A DNA stretch of 64,000 nucleotides. Origin: Cinclus cinclus (taxonomy: Eukaryota > Chordata > Aves > Passeriformes > Cinclidae). Numbering within the stretch: the stretch's first letter is position 1; every line of letters begins with the position of its first letter. Under the pieces are notes generated by a model that did no database searches, had not been told where the DNA came from, and saw only the letters and a program-made list of their open reading frames with translations. Positions 54,801 through 64,000 of this stretch are shown in pieces. The position numbers and the translations under genes were made by a program. The DNA lies in assembly GCF_963662255.1 (NCBI RefSeq), contig NC_085046.1, forward strand, positions 18,946,809-19,010,808, written 5' to 3'.

Positions 54801-56335
54801 GCTGCAAGGAAACAAACTTGTTACAAAAATTAATTAAACTAAAACTATTCAAATACTTTAACAATCTTTCCATGACTTTTTATATATTACAATAAAGCTC
54901 CTGCTGTTCTCATTTCCAAGCTTGTAAAAAGGAAAAAAAAAAAAGAAAAAAAAAAAACGGGGGAAATTGAGTCTGGGCAATTGAATCTTCAAGTCTCTTC
55001 CCTTCATGAGAAGACAGAGGTATGGGGCAGGGTGCTGGAAAGGATCCCAGAGAACCCATGACAAAACCAGAACTTTAAAAAAGCAGAACACTGCCCATTG
55101 ACTTCAGATTTTTATATGTCTGCACATAATTTATTTTAAATGATCACAGTTTGCTAACATACAAACATAATGGAAGACAGACAGGTTTATTGCCAGTAAA
55201 GTCAAGCTATGATTTAGTCTTTACTCAGAGAACTACTGCTTCTGGCTGGAACACACTGACCACCTGTGACAGGAACATGGCAATATTTGCCATATTTCTG
55301 CTAAGAACAGTCTGGGAATTGCTAGCTATGCCTGCTAATGTGATGGATTTGTTGTTTTGTTTATTTATTAGGAGCAATGACAAATTGGAGAGGCTGTGAA
55401 GCTTTAGTCTTCAACAAAATGAAGATAAACATTCTGAGATAAATCCGACCTGAAATCTTAACTCTAATTGAGGAGATGAGCAGGTTTTACATAAGAAAGT
55501 GTCTGAGAATTTTCTGCTTTTTAAGATAGTATCATGAAACCATTTCATTCCAAATATTATTTCTCTCCATCCCTCCAAGGAAATATGTTGATTTTTATGA
55601 ATTAACCTAGCAGGGAGAAATATCATCTGTGTGAGTTGAAGGTTTTTTGGTGTAAACAGATGGGGTTTGGAGGTTCAATATTAATGAAACTATTTTAATA
55701 CACTATTAATAAATCCAAAGAATTTTAATTTCCCAAAAGGCATGTAGCTTGCCTCAGAAGATTCCAGTATTCTGGACAAGTTATAAGAATGCAGAGAGAA
55801 ACTGAATGTTTTGACCAAAGATAGTACAATTATTAATTTAACCATACACAATGTAATTGCATTCAGGAATTGTCAATAATTATCCTAGTTTCTATAGTAT
55901 AATTACTTTATCCTAAAATTATTCCCAGTTCTTTTTCTATGAAATCCACAAAAAGTTTTGGCTTTTGACATGGCCTACGTCTGTGCACTGGAAGGTGCAA
56001 GAACAGGCTGAAGAAGCTCTCTAAAGTACTCTGACTTGGATCACAATTTTCAGTCTTTAAAAATGCATAAATGCCCTATCTCTACCAAGCAATTCAGATC
56101 ATAAGCATATAGTGATTGGTTTCAGGGAAAAGCTAATTGACTGCAGAACTTATTCACAAATTTCCCTGGTATCCCCAGTCCTCTATTACTACTCATCCTG
56201 CTTTCCTCTTCCTCTTCTACCATTTCTCCCATGATTCATCTCCTGCCCTTAAGGAAAGAAACTCCCCGAGTTTCTTCTTTCTCTCTCCCTGAGAAAGAAA
56301 CTCAATGCGAGAGAGATTTCTGCTTCACTGCAAGC

Positions 56336-56413
56336 ATGAGCAGACAAGCTAACAGAGATTCTCCTGGCTCTGCAATGAGCAGACAAGCTAACAGAGATTC
56401 CCCTGGCTCTGCA
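56336..56413. repeat. Two-copy 39 bp tandem duplication
   Basis: Copies at 56336-56374 and 56375-56413 differ at a single base (tct versus ccc context). The unit is 39 bp, so a plus-strand frame reads the 13 residues MSRQANRDSPGSA twice. There is no sign that this frame is a gene. Confidence 0.92.
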
Positions 56414-56765
56414 ACTTAAAGAAATCAGAAGTCTCCCCTAGAGTGTTCACTGTAGTATCAGCAGCTCAGGCAGTTAACCCTTCCAGTATTTCCAGCACTT
56501 GGGCTCTGGGATTTTCAGAGAAAGATCATTGACTCTATCTAAAGTTTTGTCAGGTCAGTCCTGTTCTGCTGCAGAACTGTCTGTGGTTCTTCATGCACGG
56601 GCACACATGGACACACAGATTCACACACGTGGGACGCACATGGACACACAGACATGTTCACCCTTCAACAAGATTCTCTTTGCACCACTCAGCTAGTTTT
56701 TTGCACAAAGCTCACACACCCACTCTACCTTTTGGATTGTTGTCTCTTAATTAGATAAAAATGTC

Positions 56766-56787
56766 TTTTTTTTTTTTTTTTTTTTTT
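56766..56787. repeat. Poly-T tract of 22
   Basis: An uninterrupted T-run lies in the 14.7 kb intron. On the minus (transcribed) strand it is poly-A. Confidence 0.9.
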
Positions 56788-57199
56788 GTTATGAAAGGGG
56801 ATCTACTAAAAGTGCTGGAGACCATATGAAATTATCTGCAGATGGTTGGCTTCTGAGCTGTTTAATTTTTTGACTAGTTTGCCTGTAATGCTTTGGTCAT
56901 GGGTAATCTGCAATATCATTGCATTTAATATCTTTCTCTTACTGTCTCTTTAAACCTCAGCACATCCAGAACCAGAATTGTGGGGCAGCTGGCACATGCT
57001 GGTCCTTTCAGAAGGCCATGGCACCCAAGCTGACTCCCTTCTTTGCCTGGCAGAGTTTGCTGAAGGTAGATGCTGCCCTTTCTAAAGGGTTACTTTGGGT
57101 GGGTTTCTGGGCTTGCCACTGCAGGAACTTGGAAAAATTGCAATTTTTGCAATTAGAAACCATCTTTAGAGTGAATCTTGCAAATTCCACAGGCAGTGA

Positions 57200-57800
57200 A
57201 GCTTGAGGTGGTCCCATGGGGCTGGGTCACGCCGTGTCAGCACCGACAGAGTGGACCCCCCAGCAGAGCCGTGGCTCGGGGCACATGAGCACCAACACCA
57301 GCAGAGCCCAGTGAGTGCAGGAGGAAGAGGTGGGGGGCAGAGCTGACCCTACACGCACTGGCACATCTTCATCTCCCTCTGGGGCAGCTCTGTAAGTGCC
57401 ACCTTCCCACGAGGGCTCTTTTTGTGCACCATCATTTCTCCCTTTGCCACCCAGACCATGGGTCACCTGGGGAGCTCCATTTTGGGGACAGAGCTGGTGC
57501 CATTTTCCCTCTTTCTTTCATTACCCTTGGGAAGGGTTTTTCTGGCATTGTGGGTCTCTCTGTTCCTGGGAGGTTCCTGAGATTTAGCAATTTATATCTA
57601 GTGGTTATTTACCTTTTTTTTTTTTTTTTTTTGCCTTTTGCTATTCAGCTTGTTAGTAAATGGTGATTTTCCCTTTTACCATTTAGCATTTGCTCCTTAT
57701 TGGTGGAAAGGGATTGGTTAAGACTAAGGGGATGTAACTAATTTTAGAGTCTCCTCCTCTTTAAATTGTCCTAAATCAAGAGAGCTTTTTGCTATTCTGC
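57200..57800. repeat. GC-richer block, possible old LTR or dispersed repeat
   Basis: The block stands out from its AT-rich surroundings. 57220-57560 is GC-rich with CpGs, then a 19-base poly-T (57614-57632) is followed by 'gctattcagcttgttagtaa' and 'cttattggtggaaagggatt'. That arrangement, a GC-rich body followed by a T-rich tract and a 'gttagtaaatggtgatttt' phrase, resembles 3' parts of avian endogenous-retrovirus LTRs. I cannot set borders or see target duplications. It could also be a unique CpG-richer regulatory segment. Confidence 0.35.
57614..57632. repeat. Poly-T tract of 19
   Basis: It lies inside the possible LTR-like block at 57200-57800. Confidence 0.9.
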
Positions 57801-58363
57801 CATTTTAGGGTCTGCCCAGGGAAAACATTTTGGCCAATTAATTTTTTGGTTTTTTTGGTCAATTCAGGATTCTTTATTTTATGAGTCTGGAAGCAAAAAT
57901 GGTTTGGAAATTTCCAAACTAGTACTCAAAATTACAGAGTATTTTGTATCCCATCCTCTTTTTATTTTTCAGGTAGATAACATTATGCAATAAGAAGTAG
58001 TTATGAAGGTAGTAACCAAATACTTTTCAAATATTCAGACACCATAGCTATATGTTATTTAGAAAAGCTCTTCATAAAGATAAGAAATTCTGCTGTCAAA
58101 GATATATCTGAATAATGAGCACAGAAAAACAAAAAATATTCAATTATCTCTCATCTCTGTATTGGAAAAAGAGAGCTCTGAGAAAAATAGTATTCAATAA
58201 TGTGGTTAAAGATTGTCTTTACATATAAATACACAGACCCTGTTTTAAAGCAAACGGAAATCAGTGGCAGGAAAAGCAGGGGAGGTTTATAAACAAGCAG
58301 GATTCAAAGAGTGTGTTTCATGAAGCAGAGATAAAATAGGGAGGGAAAAGCCTCACTATGTGG

Positions 58364-58544
58364 GTGAGCACTGGAACAGGCTCCCCAGGGCAGTGGTGGC
58401 AGGCACTGACAGAGCTCAGGAGCGTCTGGACGATGCTGTCAGGCACATGGTGTGACTCCTGGGGATGGTTCTGTGCGCTGCAAGGAATTCAACCCGATAA
58501 TCCTTGTGGGTCCTTCCTACTCAGGATATTCTGTGATACTATGA
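58364..58544 (+). mobile_element. CR1 3'-end fragment
   Basis: It begins 'gtgagcactggaacaggctc', continues 'cagggcagtggtggcaggca', and ends 'gggtccttcctactcaggat' plus 'attctgtgatactatgaa'. It is about 180 bp, plus orientation. It is the sub-type in which the element end reads 'ctcaggatattctgtga'. Confidence 0.75.
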
Positions 58545-61500
58545 ATATATGTTGTGAGAAACAAATAAATAATAACTAGGCAAGATGTTATGATAATAAT
58601 ATTTCCACACATACATACCTTTGCTCTGTGGTTTCTTATCTAAAATCACAAGGGGATTTACTTCTAAAGAAATGCTACTCCCATTTTTTTTTTCCTGAAA
58701 ATCAGATACCTTCAAGATACCACATATCATCCAAAATTATAATGGTTTAGACTAATACTCATTTTGAAAACCTTGACTCATTGTCAGGTGATCAATCTCA
58801 TAGATTTTTATTTTACCACTTTCTTTCTTTCCACTACCTAGCTATATGGAAATAAGTTTTCAGAGTCACTATTCTTTACGACGTTGTTCAATGGAAAAAT
58901 ATTAGATTATAACTTCATTCTGCTATGTTCAAATTATAAACAGTCATGAACAGAGTTCAAATTAGATGCCAATTATAATGTTTATTTCCTACTACCATAA
59001 ACAAAGAGAATGGTCTATAGCTATGGGAAGGCTCTTGGGACACCCACCTTCTCTTCTTGATGCTTGAACTTGCACCTCTCATAAATTTTTGGTATGATAT
59101 TGCATATATTCTGCTGTTGTTTGGAAGTCAATGCAAATTATTTTACTCTGAAGGAACTTCAGGATAGGGTCCATAGCATACATCCATTGTGAGATTTGAA
59201 ATTGCTTTATGGAGATGTCTTAAGAAAATCCTACCCACCACACAAAAGAGTGAATCACCAAGGTTTAAATAAAGATTTTATACATTTCAGGGCCTAAATG
59301 AGAAAGCACTAAACAGCTTTTCTATTAATGAATATAAGCCTAGATTCATACAAGCAGCAGCATATAATTAAATTTCTGAATATTAAAAATTTCCCTGATG
59401 TTAAAAGGGGAACAGATAAGTTCAAAGGGAAAGAAATAACTTGAGGATCATTATTCTGAGACTACATATGGCTCAGGAAGACTGAATTACAAATGGCTGC
59501 CAGTGGGAAATGCACTGGGATAAAACAGTAAGCACAATTCCCCTTTTCTTGTACTCTTTATCTGACATCCAGAACTGTTGGAGACAGGTTATATTTCTAG
59601 ATGCACTTTTTTCTTACTTACTGTAGCCGATGAGAAATTCTGAGTATATCTGTCTTAAATTTGATTGCATATAATTCCCTTTGTCACACAGTTTTTGCAA
59701 TATAATTTATTCCAGAAAACTAGGAAATGTGGTCTAGAGGGATGGGGTGGCTATATCTCACAACTGTCTTATGATGGTTCAAATAAATTGAAAACTCAGT
59801 TCTTGGAGGATATTAACATTTAGGGTACTGGGACACATTTTTAATGGGCTTGAATGTAAAGCTAAAACCTGTATTTTAATTCACAGACTCTGATTTGTTT
59901 CTTCTACTTGTTTTTTCACAACTGAAAGCTTGCTCAGTATAAGGATTATATACAACATTTACAGAAGGTTTAGTTTGTGCTTTCCTACATAGCAATGGGG
60001 AGACTTGGAAGAATTATGACATTTCAAAGCAAATATTTCATCTAAGTGAAAGCTGCCAAGAATCACTGAAAATTTTACTGTACTTCAGGTCCTAGGAGGC
60101 AAATCTGACCCTTTTGTTGGTAGCCTGTGTGGTTAAGTCAAGAGCTATGACATCATCAGAAAAAAGCCCCAACCCATCACATGTGGCAGATAGCACTTTC
60201 TATACTCACAAAATTCCACCGCAGATGACACAGTGTCAGACATGACATGGCCTGTCTCTGCTGAATGTTTTCCACTATTTGAACTGCCCTTTTATCTCCA
60301 ATGTATCCTTACATAATAACAGGTTATACTGGAGGCAAATCTTTCAGGTGAAAGAAGGCTGCAGGGGGGTGTGGTGGGAAATTTGTAACAGCGACAGTTG
60401 TTTCTCATGTGCTAAGTTTATAGACCAAAGAGAGATTTTTTGAAAATTCTTTTATAAAGAAGGGATGGGATGAAAAAAAAAAAATAAAAAAGCTCAGAAG
60501 TAAAAATAGATTTTAAAATAAAATTATCAAAGTTGATAAAAAAGGGTTCACAAAAAAAAAAGAAGAAAAGAAAAACAATACTACAGATAGAGTTGGGCAG
60601 CTAGGGAAAATAAACTATTCAGCAAACATAGACTAAAAACAGAAATTAAAAAGGAGACAATGATAAGGAAAAGTGAAGTAGAAGAATAGACACAGAAGCA
60701 CATTCAGATTAATTTTATTCAAATTAATTATTTCAATAAGCATTATTAATACTGAACTGGTGATGAGCATGACTGATGGTGGAAAAACAAACACAGTTTT
60801 CTCAAATACTCTGGAGCCTCAGGCACCACATGATATTTGCACTCGTCTTTATACCCAAGATGCATCACAAATACTTATTTTAAAGTGTCAACACTATTCT
60901 TTTTGAATAAACCAAAATGACTTAAGCAATTAGTTAAAGCAGTAAAATTTAGAGGTATAAGTTACCAAGGAGTTACAGCTAAATAGGGTTTAGCAGTTAA
61001 CTTGACTATGTAAAAGAGCTGGAGCATCATTCAGTGCTTTGTACTGAAATTTACCTTCTTCCAGTACATCTCCACAAGAACAAATATTTTACTTCGGTGA
61101 TCTCTGGAAGACATCACAAATTATATTTACTATTTATTTGTTTCTTGAGAATATGCAGAAGTGCTATTTAACTATTACCACACCCTAAATTATGCCAAAT
61201 TTGTCCATCTGGCTTATTTCCCTAGTAATGAATGAGTGGCAAAATACAGTATTCTGATTTTCATAAGCAGAATAAAGTTTGCTTATCAGGCATCTTTGGG
61301 TTAATGCTAGGATTTAAATTAGATATAGCAATAATTTTTAGGATTTCTGTAATGCCTCCTATTTCACCTGAAATAGAAAATTCTATGAGAAAGACATTAA
61401 TGAATACATAATATGATTAAATACTTTGGAATTTTTGGTTCATTTGAAACTAGAAATAGAAATTTTTTTAAACTTTTATATTGAAAAATTAAGACATAGA

Positions 61501-63773
61501 AATAAAATATGATGGGTTTTTTTTAAATCTGCTATTTATAAATTTGAACACTATAGTTACAACTAAGTAACAATTAAATTCTTTGGTCCCTAGGATGCAA
61601 AATAAGATCTTCACACAATTTCATCAGCAGAAAGTCATGGACCTTGAAGAGTGGTATGAATATATCTCATTTAGCAGCTAATTCTGAACTAGATCCTGTG
61701 CTAACAACAGCTTTCTGTGCATCAGCATTGACTGAAAGCTGCTTCTGCAGCAGGCCTAGCTTGACCCAGCACTAGCTTTACAACTCCTTGCTTAAACGTT
61801 CAGAAATATTCTTGGATATCTAGGAACTGTCACAGCTAACATGGGCTGACTACTTACAAACATAAAAAACCCAGCTGAATTAGATCTGCTGGCAATGCTT
61901 TATTACTTAGAGCTTCCAACCAGCTAAACTGTGATTGCTTCCATGTAGAACATTTTTGCCTCTGGAAACTCAAAGTAATTAAGGGCAAGCTGAAAAATAA
62001 TAATACAGAGAGAGGAAAAAGAGATCTGCAGTAGTATAGGTGTCTTGTGAAAGGAAGAATATTGCACAAAACCTGCACTGCAGGTAATACACTTTTCTTT
62101 GAGCTAGGTCTTTGAATAAGCATAATGAGCAACAATCAAAGCAGGACTGACAGTGGATTAGGTAAACCTTCCCACTGATTCTGTTACAGGAAAATATTCT
62201 CACTCAAATATCTACAGGACAGTGCTTTTATATTATTGGAAGTAATATCTTCAAATTTTACCACCTGAATATTTAAGCAGCTCTCTAGCAACAACACTTA
62301 ATACAAAACAGCACCTCCTCCTAAGTAGCTCTTTGTTAGGAACAGTATTAAAAATTCAGATGTTGGTTATTTTTTTCCTAAATTGCTGTGGTTTATTGTA
62401 TTACTTGAATTTTATGTAATTCTCATGCTTCTTCACAAGCTCTATCAGGCCAGCAAGGATTATTACTATAGGACTCTTACAAGGAGAGTATGAAACCAGT
62501 CTTTAACAGCAGTTTTTTTGTCTGGAGAGGAGATTATGTATCAAGTTGAAATGTATGCATTTAGATAAGACATGAGTTTTTGACTTATTCAACAAACTCT
62601 AAGTAACCAATATAACTCCAACAAATTTTCTTCAGGCCAAAGTTATGACATATCACATTTGTAAGAGCAACAGATTGTGGTATAAGTTTGATTATTCAAG
62701 TATTCCACAACTGGAGAATCTCTGGAGAAAAATAAAGTAATTAGAAAATGTTGCTCTATAAAAATTAATTTATTTCTATAGTTATGCTTATTTTAGAATT
62801 ACAGGTACCTAAAATATATTATTTGAAAATTGCCCTATTATGCTATACTATTCATGAAACTGCCTACATAATTCTTAAGATATGGCTAAAAAAAGGTGAT
62901 TAATGTAATATGCACATAGTCTGCAACTCATTGAATTACATTCCAAAGTATTATTTGCCTGAGCCTACTGAGAGAAAATAAACAAAACCCTTATTCAGTT
63001 TGAGACTGAACAAATGTCGCCTGCATGAACACATTATTTCACTTGAAACTTTAATCAGCATGTGTTTAATTCCTCCAAGAGGTGCTTATCACAATAAAAA
63101 TAATAAAAGAAAAAGTTTCTTGAACTGCATGACAACTAGGTCATACACAGGCTGTCCTATCTGAAGAACAAGACCTGTATTAATAGAAAGAAAGTTTATC
63201 AAAGATTTTTATAACCTTCATATTGACCTTTATTTAACAATAATAATTCCTAGCTGTCCCTTAGTCTTTAAGTTCTGCTGATATTTCAATCAGAATTTTC
63301 ATGTATAATGTTCTTTTTCTTCTGATACGGTATTGTACACTACATTTTATTTTCAGAGTAAATCACTTCTTTGCTCACAAAAAAAACCAGGGCATTTTAA
63401 GACATTACAGTTCTTTTTTCTACATAGGTCAAATACTTGTGTAGCCTAAGTGAGATTGTAAATACTTGAAGGTGTTAGCGAGGGAAATGTGGTGCACATT
63501 TGTATTTTATGGAGAAAACAAAGATAAACCTAACAACTTTCTTTGAAAATAATTGTGAGCTACTTTGATACTCATAAAACTCTTTGATCCCAAACTAATA
63601 TCTTCTCTGACTATTTTCACATGGAAGAAAACCAATATAGTGGAATGGCAGTAGATTCTCCTCAGCTCTGGTTCAGACACTCAATAGGAATATTCTGAGT
63701 TGCTTTAATTGTTCAACTTCTAACTAAAATAGAAAACTCTCCCATAAACCATGAGAAAAAGAAAAATATGTTA

Positions 63774-64000
<227 letters not shown>

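Overview
The window looks like an AT-rich intronic stretch of a bird genome. The evidence is six fragments of CR1, the dominant avian non-LTR retrotransposon, with its typical 3' end (a tail close to 'cattctatgattctatga'). There are also three solo-LTR-like copies of one endogenous retrovirus family of a kind I associate with songbirds; that placement to order is weak. No prokaryotic, CRISPR, tRNA or rRNA feature is visible. Most open reading frames are chance frames in non-coding DNA.

The only protein-coding gene I can support is on the minus strand: the 3' end of a large multi-domain membrane protein, most likely MALRD1 (MAM and LDL-receptor class A domain containing 1, also called DIET1). 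Six exons can be read, from high to low coordinates: 64000-63866 (end of a MAM domain, cut by the window edge), 49169-48897 (two LDLa modules), 45644-45519 (a third LDLa), 43488-43422 (first part of an EGF-like domain), 7931-7849 (end of the EGF-like domain plus stalk) and 7756-7666 (transmembrane helix and basic juxtamembrane segment). All six have GT/AG borders, and their phases (1-1, 1-1, 1-1, 1-2, 2-1, 1-2) join in one continuous frame of about 258 codons. No terminal coding exon was recognised below 7666.

Intron sizes are very uneven: 14.7 kb, 3.3 kb, 2.0 kb, 35.5 kb and only 92 bp. The 35.5 kb intron (7932-43421) splits the EGF-like domain and holds most of the mobile-element material: CR1 pieces at 27.9, 33.3 and 39.1 kb, an internally deleted LTR at 27.1 kb, and two LTRs of the same family placed head-to-head at 31.8-33.8 kb, one of them interrupted by a CR1. 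The region 1-7665 is 3' flank or a further intron; it holds a CR1 at its start and a roughly 175 bp GGAGAA hexanucleotide array. The 14.7 kb intron contains a CR1 piece, a 39 bp tandem duplication, and a GC-richer block near 57.2-57.8 kb that may be an old LTR.

I found no convincing undescribed system. The most checkable observations are the donor site that overlaps a stop codon after the transmembrane helix, the non-canonical calcium site in the second LDLa, the inverted LTR pair, and the polypurine array.
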